Source: Pieris napi | Lineage: Eukaryota > Arthropoda > Insecta > Lepidoptera > Pieridae | Length of the DNA: 64,000 bases | Direction of reading: 5' to 3' | NCBI RefSeq assembly: GCF_905475465.1 | Contig: NC_062253.1 | Coordinates: 2,294,001 to 2,358,000, forward strand | In this document: in pieces, positions 1 to 11,353 of the stretch | Layout of the letters: each line of letters opens with the position of its first letter | How positions within the stretch are numbered: the first letter of the stretch is position 1 | Notes under the pieces: model-generated | What the model saw: only the letters and a program-made list of their open reading frames with translations | Told to the model about the DNA's origin: nothing | The model's database searches: none | Program-made: the position numbers and the translations under genes

Positions 1-3000
1 AGAGGAAAGACGAGTTGGAAGGACATCTCTCCTCTTTGCAGGAATCCCGGAAGCATCTCATGCATCAGTTGGAAGGTCTCATGAGGATGTTGAAGGTAGG
101 GAAAGTCAGAAATGTATTTATTTTCTACCACTACTTCTATAGAAAAAATCAAATAAGCATAATACAAAAATCAACCGGAACCATTTCATAACTAATAATG
201 AACATAAAATACCAATACTTAAAAGGCTGGCACCGCATTCGCGAAAACTACCTATAATTTATAAATGGTTACTATATTAATATTTGCAGATAACTAATTT
301 GCTGGTGTTTTTATGAATATGCTACATGCCCTAAACAATGGGTGGCTATTTAAGTCATATTATGTTTTAAACGTACATTTAAAATACTTACACTCAAGAT
401 TTTATAAATGAAATGATTAATGAGTAACTAAAAAATTAGGTAATCATACTTGCGACCCTGATCGAAGTACAATTTTTTTTTAATTTATTTAAAAACGTAA
501 AGGCAGAAAAGCTCCAACAGAATATAATTAAAATACATTCAATACATCAACGGATAAAATCAACTATCATCGCTTTTCTGGAATTCTTAATCTCAAGATT
601 TCGTACTAAGTTACCAAATCAAATCAAATCAAAATACGTTTATTTAATTTAGATGCTTCTTAGAGCATGCTTATGAATGTCAACAACGTTTACAATATTC
701 ACGAAAGAGCAAGTCTACGCCATCCGTTCGCAAAACTACCAGGAGGCCTTGTTCTGAGAAGAACGGGCAAGAAACTCAGCAAGTTTTACCCTCCCTCTTT
801 ATTACAATTATTCAAAGGAAAATGTTATAAACCACAACGTCATTAAAGTTACATAAGTAAAAAAAATAAAAAATCTGCTCTGTGATTTACCACATTCACC
901 ATTACACACATATTCATAACACTTCAAAGATAAAGAGTGATAAATACCGTTAAGAGAGTTTAAAAAAAAGTTATAACTTTACTGGTGTAACGAGCTCGTG
1001 TATGTACGTAAGTAGACGCTCATTTGGTCCGTTGCACAACGAAACCGAACGACCAAATGAGTCCAAGTGCGGAAATTAAATCCACAATACTACTACTATA
1101 CTTCGTTTGTGGTTTTGCTTTCTGAAAATGCATTTTTTTTTAATAAATAAATTATAAATATAATTTTCAGACCCAACAATCTTCACCCAGATCTACGCCG
1201 AATTCGTCGCCTCGATCGACCAAAAGTCCTCCATTACCTGGATCACAGCCTTCGGCGCCTCAAGAAAGGTTCGATTTTCAGATTTACAATTAAAATCTAC
1301 ATTGTCCTATTATTTATTCTAAATAGACCTCTGGATGTCGAACGTTCTCATTTTGCTTTAAATATTATTTCTCTGAAATTGCTAAATTAAATGCTAAGTA
1401 GGTGCCTTTGCTATCTACGCTCTCGGGGCGTCCATACATTTAGGTAATCGCCTCGCTTCTAGAACTAAGAAAATCTGTGTCAAATAAAATCTACACCCTT
1501 CGCTCGTACAATTAGTAGATTTATGTGATGGGGCTGATTCTATTTAAAAATATATGATTTGAGTTTTCTATTCCGGTCAATCTAGACCAAAAAATGAGAG
1601 TGAAGGTATATAAAGTCCCAACAAACTGAAATTCAGTAAAATTGTTCAAAACATAATTATAAATAATATTTAAAAGTTCCCCATCATAACCGTGTATGGA
1701 ATTTTTTTTATTCAATGTCAAATGTCAAAACATGGCGTACTCATCCATATTATGACGATAACAACTTTTATCACTTTTTTAATCGTTATATCTCAGAAAC
1801 GGTGGCTCGTAGGAAAAAAATATTGACACAGTTTTAAGGTACCTTTATGGTAAAACTTACCGTTTTTCTGAAAATCGCGAAAAACTCATTTATGACCTTT
1901 GACATAGAATAAAAAAATTTCATACACAGGAATGATGGGGAACTATTAAATATTATTTATAATTATGTTTTAAACAATTTTACTGATTTTCAGCTTGTTG
2001 GGACTTTGTGTACCTTCGAATGTCTAAATTGACCGGACTGTTCGGTGTTGTTTTGAGAATTATTTTTGGAGTGAATTTCAAACTGTCAACTGTCTTTAAT
2101 CAATATAATAATTATATTGTAATTTATGAATGTGGGAAAAACTAAAGGGCTCATTTATCAAGATAATTATTTCCATTATTAATATATAAGTAACGTTACG
2201 TTACGTAATTACGTAACTTTTGTTAATAATGAATGTTTACAGAGATTCCACACCACGTGGTACAGTCCGTAGCGCGCCGCAAACGCCATCTCTTGGTGAA
2301 AGGGAACGAATTGACATGACGCATAGCTTAGGTGAGTTACCTTTAATTCATTTTTAAGGAATCTCTCCTCAATACTCAAACTCAAACTTTATTCATATAG
2401 GTAAACAAGTACACTTATGAATGTCAGAATGGAAGTTAAATTAATTGTAAATTTACATTCACTACCAGTTCGCAAGTCAAGAGCGTAGAGTGGGCAAGAA
2501 TAAGAAGCAAGAAACTCTCCGCCACTCTTTAATCGCTAAGTTTTGAGTCATACAAATTGTTTTAACTGGAGCAAATCAATCCCAAGGATTACGATCATTA
2601 AATATTCGTCAAATGCTTTAGTTATTACTAACTCCTATTTACTGCGACTTTCAGACGATAGAGAGTTTAAAATTAAATGTGTATTTATTTATTTACACTT
2701 CGTTACCTTATACAAAAACATACATATAACAAAGCAGGTAACATAAGTTATTAGGCAACGGGCGGCCTTATCGCTAATAAGTGATTCTGTGTATTAACCA
2801 AAGACAAAGATTTTCTAGAATAAATATTTTTCTTATAGGTGGTATGGATAGTATGAGCAATGAGAATAGAGGCTTTCATCAAAACCAAAGACCCACCACG
2901 AGTAAGTATTTACTAAGACATTTGACCGGGAATTATCAATTGTCATTGACTAAAGAAAACCTAAATAATAATATAATTTGTAATAGTATAATTTGTTATA

Positions 3001-6000
3001 ATGAACGTCATAAATGTCCCGGCAACACACTTGAGAGCCTTCTGGCAATGTGAGTGTCCATGGGCGGCGGTATCACTTAACATCAGGTAAGCCTCCTGCC
3101 CGTTTGCCTCCTATTACGTAAAAAAAATGGTCTATTTCACGCGACTCTCAACGCTGAGGTAGTACGTTCGAATCACGGGTAGGAATTAATCAAGGATTTA
3201 ACCCTTGTGCACTTGAACCCCACGGCACAAGAGTCTACTACAAAATGAAGAATCAATGGATATTAAAGAAAAAAAAAGGAGGCGTGTACCTGTGTACGCG
3301 CGTAAGAAGTTATACTTCTTTGGCATTATTAAAAATAGTTTTTGATTGCATGCAAATAATTTATTACAATTAAATAATCAAAGACTGGCAAAGGAGTCAT
3401 TATAGTAAATTAAGTTCAGTTTACATTTAAAAAATTAAGTAAATAAATATGTATTATTATTCTCTAATATTAATTAGTATTGATTTAAATATTCAATTTA
3501 AATCACTTCTGATTATAATTCAGACGCACATATAAAAATATAAATATAATAAATATAAATACACAGTGAACAGAGGCGGCGTGCGTGCAACATGCGCCAC
3601 CAACTTCATTCTGTTAATTTTGTGGTCACGGTGCGCGCGCATCGTAAAATTTCACTCTCATCAATTTTTCATAACGCGCCTAAAGAAGTATAACTTCACA
3701 AATTACGCGGTAGTTGTCGCATACGGGAATTCTTAAAGGAATTAAAGACAGCTAATATACTAATAAATAAATTAAAAAAAAATGTTTTTTAGCTAATATA
3801 CTATGACAATTAAAAATATACTCGTTTTCACTGCAAAAAACCTATGGACTTCTACGCAATAATTTCATTTTTTTACTTTCAGTGGGCATAGACAATAGAA
3901 GTCTTCGTAGTGATCTATTGTACGCGGCCGATTCGGTTACAAATGCAATGTCAACTTTAGTGAGGGAACTCAATTCGGGTAAGTTTTATGTTTATTGCAT
4001 GGTCATTTTCCATGGTCACTAGATTTTCTTAGAAATAGTAATTTCTTTAATATCAAATTATTAAAAGCGATATCAAAAATTTGGTATACAATTTTTATAT
4101 GGAATGCTAGATTGCGATTTGAATAAAAATCCTTTTTGTAAATTTAATAATTTAATTTATCCTCATCCTATTTACATACAAAAAGAAATATATATCTACA
4201 ATTTTATTACTCTAAGATGCTATTTTCCACCCTTGTGTATAATATACCGGGATGATGTGCAATTTAAATTACGCGATTTCTATATGTCTCTACTCATAAT
4301 TTAATTTTCATTGTCTGTGTTTTGTTATAACTTTATTCTGTGATTATAAAATTATACGTATGGGAGAAATTTTGTAGCAAATCGTCACGTTTTTCGGTTA
4401 CGCGCCATGTTGCTTTTTGAAGTCAAACTTCTTTATCGGCGTTGGAAAAAAAAGACCGTCACATTTTTCGGTTACGCGCCATCTTTTTTATTTATTATTC
4501 GACACTTAATATTTTAATGACAATTAAATTTATTAAATTCCTAACATATCTCCTTTTTCCGTCCCTCCTAAGTATCGGAAATCTAAACTTTTTGATTTGA
4601 CACACCCCCTTGTTTTCAGACTATCATTTTAAAGTAGTGAGTTCAAACGCCCACTTTATCTACCCTATTAATTCGCTCTGCAAAGTAAAATTGCGAGAAA
4701 ACATATCATTTATTATTTGACATTTTCATTATTTTCCAGAGGGTTCTGACGCTGAAGAAAATGTCAAAGGAAATATGGACGCTAGGAAACGGAGAGGTAA
4801 GGTCATTGGAGTATTATTTTTATTACTCATCGAATTAGTTGAGTTTTTTTTTCCACCAGAACTCATCAGCCCCACATTCATTCATCATTACAGTAGTAGA
4901 AAATAATCTTAACACTTTATAGCGGGCATGGCAAAGTCGTAAGGTGACGTAACACTGGATTCCAAATACAGTGTAAACTCTATATAACGACACTTAAGGG
5001 TCTGTGTCTGTGTTGGCGTTAAATGACAGTAGAAAAATCTAGAAAAAGAAAGAGTTTATTTCAGACTAGTGTTAGTTATTACATAAAAAAACATTATTAT
5101 TTGAACGCTATTGCGTTGTCTGTTATTTTCGCCTGACGCCTTTTGCGGCACCAGTAATTATGTTGTATTTTTTTACTTATTTTATTCATATCTTGCGATA
5201 TTGAGGCATCTTCGTGATAAATCACGCTCAAGCAATCCCAATTTGTAAACAAAAGAACGGATTTTTTAGAAAGTTCGGGACGTATAATGCTGATAGTCGA
5301 GTTTATTACGCGCTAGGACAATAAAGCGACAAAAGAACGTACACAGCTCCGCAGTTTTAACTATTTTCGGCAACTTAAAACGTACTTTTTATTATTTAAT
5401 TGTCGTTATTGAGGGTAGGTGTAATGCTATGTAGAGTGTATTATTGTATGGTATTTAAGCTAAACCAACAAAGCAATTGATTTCGATGCTTTAGGGAGTT
5501 TGTCGTTAAATCGAGGGACGTTACATGGAGTTTACACTGTATTATCAAGTACCGTAGCTATTGAGCAGAAAAATGGTTTTTATAATAAAACAACTGGAAC
5601 TAGATTGTGGAGAACGAGAACTAAAAGTGTTTTTATTCACGTAAAATTGTAGGGGCGATATAACACAATGAAAACTTTAAACAGATAGAAAGTTGACGCG
5701 CGGATGGAGTGCGGTTTCTCAAATTATGCTACTTTTTTATTTATTTATTATACATAATAATATAATAAAATCATTATTTGTTACATTGGAAAACCGCTGT
5801 GGTTTGCATAAATGTAACCATAGCAGTCTTGTTTACGAACGTGACATGTATAAAAGTAGTTTTTGAGGTTATACTTCTTTGGCGCGTTAGGGAAAAATGA
5901 TAAGAGTAAATTTTTCCGATGCTCGCGCACACCGTCACAAAAAACCGACACCCAGAAGTTAGCATTGTCAATATTTAAAAAAAAAATCAATTTCTTTAAT

Positions 6001-9000
6001 TATGTAGAAAAAGTGTTTTTTGTGATATTTAAATAAATTTTAACTAGATAATGCGTTATAATAAAACTTTCAATGTATTAAATACCTTTTTTCTATTGTT
6101 AGTGTCGTTTTTTCTACAAACGTAGAATCGAATTATTGAAAAAAAATTTATCTTGTTACGCCAAAGAAGTATAACTTCTAACGCGTAACATAAGTACACA
6201 TATGTTTTTTATTTACTTTTTATGTTAGTTAACGTTAGGCTATCTGATAACTGACTGAGTAGTTCATATATTAGCCGCAGTAGCAAATACCTCAACGTTC
6301 TCTCGCCATATACGTTGTTTGCTCTCTATGTTGGGTTAATACATCATGCTCAACTCATTTTATGTCATCTCGAAGAAAGTGCTCGACTAGAAGACATCAT
6401 TAATTTGCCCCAAAAGCAGGGTTTTTATTTTACTTTTGGGGATTTTGTAACCAAAACTTCCTTTAGTTCGCCTCACATAGGCCTCTCTCCTACCTATTTC
6501 CAGTACAAGCGCTAGAGCGCGGGGTAGCCTTCCCTCCACCCTCACTAGGTCAACTGTCCATTATTGGGAGGTCTTCCAACGCTTCGTCGACTGGTCCTCA
6601 GCCTTCCAGGGCTCTTTTCCCCATCAGTAAATTCGTTCCGCCCATGTCATGCTAATAATCATGTTATACCCCCTTTTTGGTATGTCAGTGACTAGTTCTA
6701 CGGGTCTCTTCATTCCTAATTCCATCGCGTTAAGAAACAACGTGCATAGCCTAGAGAGGTAGATTTTTAAATAATACATTTCCTCTATTGTCAACAGATT
6801 TTGAGGAAGATGAGGACAGTGATGAACCAATGCCGAGACCGCAGTTGCCCAGGCATTATATACACGATAACAATGTTCAGGTAAAATTATTTATGGCAGG
6901 TTTTTTTTTTTTTTAGACAATTCACACCAATTGACCGAGTCCCATGCTAAGCTGGTGAAGCTTATGTTATGGGTACGAGGCAACGGATATACATACATAG
7001 ATAGATAGACATATAAATACATATTTAAACACCCAAGACCTAAGCACAACACCAAATGCTCATCACATCGATGTTCGTCTCAGCCGGGGATCGAACCCGC
7101 GACCCATGGATTCGCAGTCAGGGGTACTAACCACTAGACCAATGACTCGTCGAAAATTCAAATTTCATGCACTTGAAACTTTGGTAATTAAACAAGTTTT
7201 TATACAGTCTTCTAAGAATTGTGTGAATTATTAGAATGTATAAAATCATAATGAATGACCTAAATTTAAAATTCTTCCAAAAAAGCATTTGCTGTGAACT
7301 GTTAAAAAATACGTGATAGTTTTTGAGTTTATCTGTATATATGTATTTTTTTGAAGTGAAACTTCTTTAGGCATATGAGGGTAAATTTTTACGAAAACGT
7401 CACGAAGTTGTGCAGCGTTTTTGTCGAAGAAAAAGGAGAGAGCGATCGTAATCTATAATATTAGTATTTTAAATTTTAAGTAAACTAATTAATTGAAATC
7501 TCAATTGATGAATTGTAAATTAAAATGCCACGTGTTTTTATTATCGAAGAAATAACTGAAATCAATTAAATTAATGAAATTCCTAACATCCTTTTCTCTA
7601 TTATCTCTTTCTCTTTGATGGATCCCTCTAAGTCTCGGAAATCTAAAGTTTTAGATTTGTATAAATATGAACAAGACTTAAAAATTAGTTTGCCAAAGAA
7701 GTTTCACTTCTGACATGTGTACTTTGTATGCACGCACTTTTATTTAATTAAACACCAGTGAGTACAGCCTTTATTGATTTTTGCTTTTTAGTCTCACTTT
7801 GCACTTTTAATTTCAGAATTTACCTAGTTTGATATCGCAATCATGAGTACTGCTATAGAGGTTTGTGTTGCACTTTTTATTTTCACGCTTTTTTTTTGTT
7901 TGATGCGCTTTATAACTAAACATTTAAGAGTGCTTTTATTTCGTTATGATTGTGTTGATATATATAATAATAATAAAGCCCGTTTTATTTCCAATCATGA
8001 CAAAAACAAATTATAATACACAGCTTAGATTATTTCAAATTTTTATACATATGTTTTTTTCTTTTGCTTGTTATCCTATATCCTAGCTTCCTTCAGTACC
8101 ATCGATCGGAACCCCTTCACTGGTAAAGGCCTCCTCCAGCTTTTTCCAACTGACTCTGTCTATTGCTCTCTTTCTCCATTCGTTTCCTGCTACCGCTTCT
8201 ATTTCTTCTATCCACCTTTTTTTTGGGCGACCTCTTCTTCTTCCTCTTGGTCTTTTCCATACTGTTGTCTTTTAAGTCCACCTGTTATCGGTGTATCTTG
8301 CTATATGCCCCGCCCATTGCCACTTCTGTTTTATGCAATGTACGGCATCTTTATTATATATATATATATATATATATTATTTTTTCGCTTTTAATTTTAT
8401 GTATTTTTCTTATTTGAGGAAATTTGGACCATTGTTTAGTATTGAAGCGCTTGTTCAAGCTACAGCTTTAAAATTAAAACTATAGCTTTTTTTATTAGCT
8501 TTTAAATTCGAGTGTACTCCTCCCTCAAAGGCCGGCAACGCACCCACTAAAAATGGGTGTCTATGGGCTGCGATGACTGCCCTTTTTGGGCGTCTCGAAG
8601 GCTCGTTTGGCCCCCTATTATATAAAAAATAATATACAAGTCTCATTAATCTAAGTGTCAAAATGCATTTCACAATAGTTACAAATTCTACTTAATATAG
8701 ATATATTCCTCAACTGCTTATAAGTATTGAGAGGTTAAGGGTCTACGTCAAAAATGTTTTGACATAATCATAATAATTTATTTCCAAGAATGGAATAAAA
8801 AGAATGGTGGCACAATCTAAAATTCGCATATTCTGCCACACATAATGGCGTGCATATTTGTCTTAAACGGTAGAATAGAAGTTACAATTACAATATTAGT
8901 CAATTCTTATATATTAAGATAGGTCGGTTATCGAAAGCTGGCGCGTTCACAGTACTCACACTAATGCAATTTCACTATACAGTATGTTTAAAAATATTAC

Positions 9001-9873
9001 TTTTTTGCCAAGCTATATATTTGAGTCTACTCTGGTTTTAGTAAGGTTGGGTGGGTTGTAAATTAATAAAAATGTGTCAAATACATATAAGTATTATGTA
9101 CATACGAGGGTGCATCCAAAAGTTCTAAGTCCCGACCAAGAACGTATAAGAGTAGTTTGTGTAAATAATTTTTCATTTTTCGACATAAGCTTCATTTAGA
9201 TCAACACACTTCACTTTTACTTCACTATCTATTCTTTCAATACTCCTCTTAGAAACCCCAGTCGCATCAGATGTCAAATTAAATATAACATTTTTTCATT
9301 AAACTGTTTTTATTAAGATGCTTAAAATAATTAAAAACATTGTGCACCATTTCACGAGATTGCCCTGGTAATGTTTGAAAAAAGATCAACATGTATAAAA
9401 TAATAATAATATAAAACAATAAAGATCAACATAAACAGTAGCAAAAGAAAAACAATAACTGTCTCTTTTATACTCATAAGCTTGACCGAGCGCGAGAGAG
9501 ACGGACAGTCTTTTCGTGATGTATTTCAGTTTGACATCACGTCTCGCGCTTATTCACAGACACTACACAAGCACAAAGTGTAAATGTGTTGAAGCCGCCA
9601 GCTTTAGTTAACATACCTACCTATACGTTATCAAATCAAAATTAAATGTTTCACTGAAATAATCTCTAGTAGAATAATAATTTTTTCCCCAAAATTAGTA
9701 TGAAGTCAATTTTTAAAACTCTAGTAGGAAGATCTTCCTTCTTCGGGATCTTACCTTCAGAATATCTGAAAGGTTATTTTGCCTTTATTTTGATATTAAA
9801 AGATTTTATTAACTTACAGGACACACCTCCGCCTCTACCAGCTCGCACGGGCCACTATTACCCAAGAACATAG
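1..9873 (+). CDS. Dyb: Dystrobrevin, C-terminal part (8 exons, 5' end outside window)
   Basis: Dystrobrevin is a cytoplasmic member of the dystrophin-glycoprotein complex that links dystrophin and syntrophins at the membrane. Exons: 1-95, 1171-1268, 2243-2331, 2839-2901, 3883-3978, 4740-4796, 6798-6880, 9820-9873 (TAG stop). All introns are GT-AG and phases fit at every junction, giving 210 residues from position 3. The first exon is coiled coil (RKDELEGHLSSLQESR), matching the RKDELE heptads of dystrobrevins. The fifth exon carries the family-specific block SDLLYAADSVTNAMSTLV, which is close to the vertebrate SDLLVAADSITNTMSSLV block. The middle is Ser/Pro-rich, followed by an acidic stretch (DFEEDEDSDEP) and a C-terminus ending in HYYPRT. 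The ZZ and EF-hand parts would lie upstream. Introns are loaded with MITEs. Family assignment is firm; complete isoform structure is not visible. Confidence 0.9.
628..948 (-). repeat. 5'-truncated LINE tail (CR1-like), family E
   Basis: The segment begins with a short tandem of TCAAA at about 615-633, then AATACGTTTATTTAATT, as expected for the 3' terminus of a CR1-like LINE read on the - strand. A second copy in the opposite orientation is at 63135-63475. It has the same CTGCTCTGTGATTTACCACA region and ends in GATT repeats. No ORF remains. Confidence 0.6.
1572..2037. mobile_element. Foldback MITE with ~140-bp inverted arms
   Basis: The left end TCCGGTCAATCTAGAC and the right end GTCTAAATTGACCGGA are inverse copies. 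The match continues inward with a few gaps through the AAAGTCCCAACAA and AACTATTAAATATTATTT regions to about 1735 and 1905. The 170-base centre is unique here. The element lies in the second dystrobrevin intron and has no coding capacity. Confidence 0.7.
2375..2665 (-). repeat. LINE 3'-end fragment, family B
   Basis: It starts with a TCAAAC tandem and ACTTTATTCATATAGGTAA, then ACTACCAGTTCGCAAGTCAA. The same block recurs at 50546-50950 and, inverted, at 55318-55650. These are 5'-truncated LINE tails whose 3' end carries short tandem repeats. Confidence 0.65.
3018..3125 (+). repeat. LINE ORF2 end and 3' UTR fragment, family A
   Basis: This carries the common tail TGGGCGGCGGTATCACTTAA followed by CCTCCTGCCCGTTTG. 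Longer copies (22895, 24785, 53010, 61030) show that it follows an ORF2 C-terminus. This copy is heavily 5'-truncated. Confidence 0.65.
3271..3697 (-). mobile_element. MITE of the AGAAGTTATACTTCTTT family
   Basis: Both ends carry the quasi-palindromic terminus AGAAGTTATACTTCTTT next to GCGCG. Inside are ACCAACTTCATTCTGTTAA and the region CATGCAAATAATTTATTACA. It is the inverse of the copies at 28366, 52395 and 57749. It lies in a dystrobrevin intron and is non-coding. Confidence 0.7.
4383..4484. repeat. Short direct repeat around a MITE terminus
   Basis: The block TTTTTCGGTTACGCGCCAT occurs twice (from about 4389 and 4464). Between the copies lies GAAGTCAAACTTCTTTAT, a diverged terminus of the AGAAGTTATACTTCTTT MITE family. 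It looks like a partial or internally deleted MITE. Confidence 0.45.
4969..5539. mobile_element. Pogo/Tigger-like MITE with TA duplication
   Basis: The element starts CAGTGTAAACTCTATATAAC and ends with the inverse GGAGTTTACACTG. It is flanked by TA (4967-4968 and 5540-5541), the Tc1/mariner/pogo target. Internal tracts with TTATAACGA/TCGTTAAA repeat the terminal pattern. No transposase ORF is present; it would be mobilised in trans. Confidence 0.65.
5864..6200 (+). mobile_element. MITE of the AGAAGTTATACTTCTTT family
   Basis: The left end GAGGTTATACTTCTTTGGCG and the right end GCCAAAGAAGTATAACTTCT are inverse copies about 300 bases apart. It lies in the dystrobrevin intron between 4796 and 6798. 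Internal sequence has diverged from the other copies. Confidence 0.6.
6915..7152 (-). mobile_element. tRNA-derived SINE, family 2
   Basis: On the - strand it begins with a tRNA-like head: GGTCTAGTGGTTAG (box A) and GGGTTCGATCCCC (box B). A body follows with TTTAAATATGTATTTATATG and a T-run end on the + side. A near-identical copy is at 41017-41253. The pseudo-tRNA head is part of the SINE and is not a tRNA gene. Confidence 0.75.
7353..7711. mobile_element. MITE of the AGAAGTTATACTTCTTT family, divergent
   Basis: The terminus GAAGTGAAACTTCTTTAG is mirrored by AAAGAAGTTTCACTTC at the other end, about 340 bases away. Both ends share the same substitution (GTGAAAC for GTTATAC), so the two ends evolved together as a subfamily. 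It lies in the last dystrobrevin intron. Confidence 0.6.
7817..7860 (+). CDS. Candidate alternative last exon of dystrobrevin
   Basis: A good acceptor (pyrimidine-rich, ending TTTCAG at 7816) is followed in the correct phase 0 by nine codons, NLPSLISQS, and a TGA at 7844-7846. Joined to the exon ending at 6880 it would replace the terminal 17 residues encoded at 9820-9873. An AATAAA lies at 7972-7977, about 125 bases after the stop, so a short 3' UTR is possible. A GTTTGT after position 7860 could also act as a donor. This is inference from splice-site and frame logic only. Confidence 0.4.
8068..8340 (-). pseudogene. LINE ORF2 C-terminal fragment
   Basis: Read on the - strand, this encodes KQKWQWAGHIARYTDNRWT, a stop or frameshift, then RPRGRRRGRPKKRWIEEI and WRKRAIDRVSWKKLEEAF. 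This is the usual C-terminal tail of LINE reverse-transcriptase proteins (tryptophan-rich WAGHIAR, then GRPxxRW). It is 5'-truncated and broken. A TA microsatellite follows at 8355-8376. Confidence 0.65.
8922..9625 (+). mobile_element. MITE with AAAGCTGGCGG ends, carrying inserted DNA
   Basis: The left part (TATCGAAAGCTGGCG, ACTCACACTAATGCAATTTC) and right part (GCCAGCTTTAGTTAAC) match, in reverse, a compact 260-bp copy at 41938-42196. Here the halves are separated by about 450 extra bases (about 9010-9470) with no clear identity. The two ends are imperfect inverted repeats of each other. Confidence 0.55.
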
Positions 9874-10249
9874 CTTAAGACATAGTATATCTGTATCGTG
9901 ATAAGTTAACGGATTTGTTATCTTAGATGAAATATTATATAGTTACGTATATCTTCATAACTTTTAAATTAAAATGGAAACTGTTTGTCCCATATCCCAT
10001 TGGGGCATAAGTTCTTTCCTACGATGTCCTAAATGTCTTACTTAAATTGGTTTATGAGTAATGTATAATTGAGAGGTAGTTAGCGGCGAAGCAAAGACAT
10101 GTTAAGTTAATGCATGTTTACTTTTAACATATTATTTGATGCCCATTTTTCGTCAAATATATCAAAACGAAATGTTATTTATTCATGGATGTTTCTCTTG
10201 AACGAAAAAAATATTGGTTGTTTGTAAAGTAGGTTTACGATCGAGATGT

Positions 10250-10580
10250 TTACGTGATAACGTCTTATTGGTGATATAAGTTTTTGGGAAGTAAGGAATT
10301 AATGAAGATAACAATTTTTTCAAATTTTAATTTACATCTATCGTTTTATTCACACTTTTGATGATAAATTTCGGGTGTAAAATGACAAGTTTACTTATTC
10401 GACTATGATATACATTTTTCTTCATACATTCACGGAATGACTGGCAGCGCTCGAGATGAGACGGGAGATCGGTCCGTCTCTCTCGTTATACCTGCGATCG
10501 CGCTCGTCAGGTAGTGGTGTGACACAAGTTTCTGAACATGTCACCCGACTAAAACGATTTTAAAGACGTTATCACGTCAA
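10250..10580. mobile_element. Small MITE with 15-bp inverted ends
   Basis: ACGTGATAACGTCTT at 10252-10266 is exactly inverted at 10563-10577. The 300-base interior is non-coding. It includes a GC-rich stretch (10440-10520) with a CGATCGCGCTCG core. It lies just 3' of the dystrobrevin stop and may be part of its 3' UTR. Confidence 0.5.
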
Positions 10581-10584
10581 TAAA
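10579..10584 (+). promoter_or_regulatory. First AATAAA downstream of the dystrobrevin stop
   Basis: This is the first AATAAA I found after the TAG at 9873, which would give a 3' UTR of about 0.7 kb. It sits at the outer edge of a small MITE (10252-10577). Other candidates lie further on (about 11488). Use of this site is not shown. Confidence 0.3.
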
Positions 10585-10927
10585 TGTCTCTTAGTTTACA
10601 TTTACTGCCAGTTCTTGTCGTTCTGTCAAGGTCAAGAAGAACTGGCAATGAAATCCCCGCTACTGTTCGTTATACAAAATACTTGTAAGGAGCCTTTTCC
10701 TCCTTTTTGTATCCTAGTCCGCGTACTTAGCTACATTCTTGCCAGGGTCGTTGTCTAGCTATACTCTGATTTTTAATTCCGTAAAATTCTGACAGCTATC
10801 ATTTTTTGACATGTCAGAGATTGCAAACCTTTTTGGCCGGGCACATTTTTCAATTTCAATACGAGTCCACATCTATACATACATTTTATTTGTTAGTGAA
10901 TGCATCCATTTTTTGAGTGCGGTCACA

Positions 10928-11353
10928 TTTAAGGCTGATTCACGCTACACCGTGTCTCGACCGGGCCGTGCCCCGGCCGGGGCACGGCCTAACATTAATG
11001 ATATACTTTTGTATGAAGTAATTCAGGCCTGACCGTGGCTCGGCCGGGGCACGGCGTTGTAATGTCGGTGGGTATTGTTTCCCGGCTCCGGCACGGTCCG
11101 GCCCCGGCACGTCGTAACATGAACGTAGGCGCCCGGGCACCCGCAGAGCAGTCAACGTCAAATCTTAGTGAGGTTAAAAAATTTTTTGTTTTTTTTTTTG
11201 ACAAAAACAGATATAGTCGTCCAAACACGTACGTGCGTACACCCAAACAGCCCGGTGTAACATGAACCACTGTCCCGGCCGGCGCACGGTGGCCGTGTAC
11301 CGGCCGGGGCCCGGCCCGGTCGCGACACGGTGTACCGTGAATCATCCTTTAAA
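10928..11353. mobile_element. GC-rich MITE with ~40-bp terminal inverted repeats
   Basis: TGATTCACGCTACACCGTGT on the left is mirrored on the right (GACACGGTGTACCGTGAATC), extending into CGACCGGGCC. Flanks are TTTAA on both sides. The interior is full of CCGGCCGGGGCACGGC-type dyads and stands out against AT-rich DNA. The ORFs that cross it are by-products of its high GC content. TTAA flanks would fit a piggyBac-type target, but the ends are not diagnostic. Confidence 0.65.

Noticed and set aside
6915..7152. tRNA gene (GGGTTCGATCCCC)
   Set aside because: It is repeated with its whole 240-bp body at 41017, so it is a SINE head.
8068..8417. Phe/Ser/Tyr-rich ORFs on the + strand
   Set aside because: These are the antisense of a LINE C-terminal fragment plus a TA microsatellite.
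9101..9160. Mariner left end (ACGAGGGTGCATCCAAAAGT)
   Set aside because: Resembles such ends only loosely; no matching right end or TA duplication could be found.
10811..11345. Several Arg/Pro/Gly-rich ORFs on both strands
   Set aside because: They are by-products of the GC-rich MITE at 10928-11353, which has inverted ends and no coding signature.
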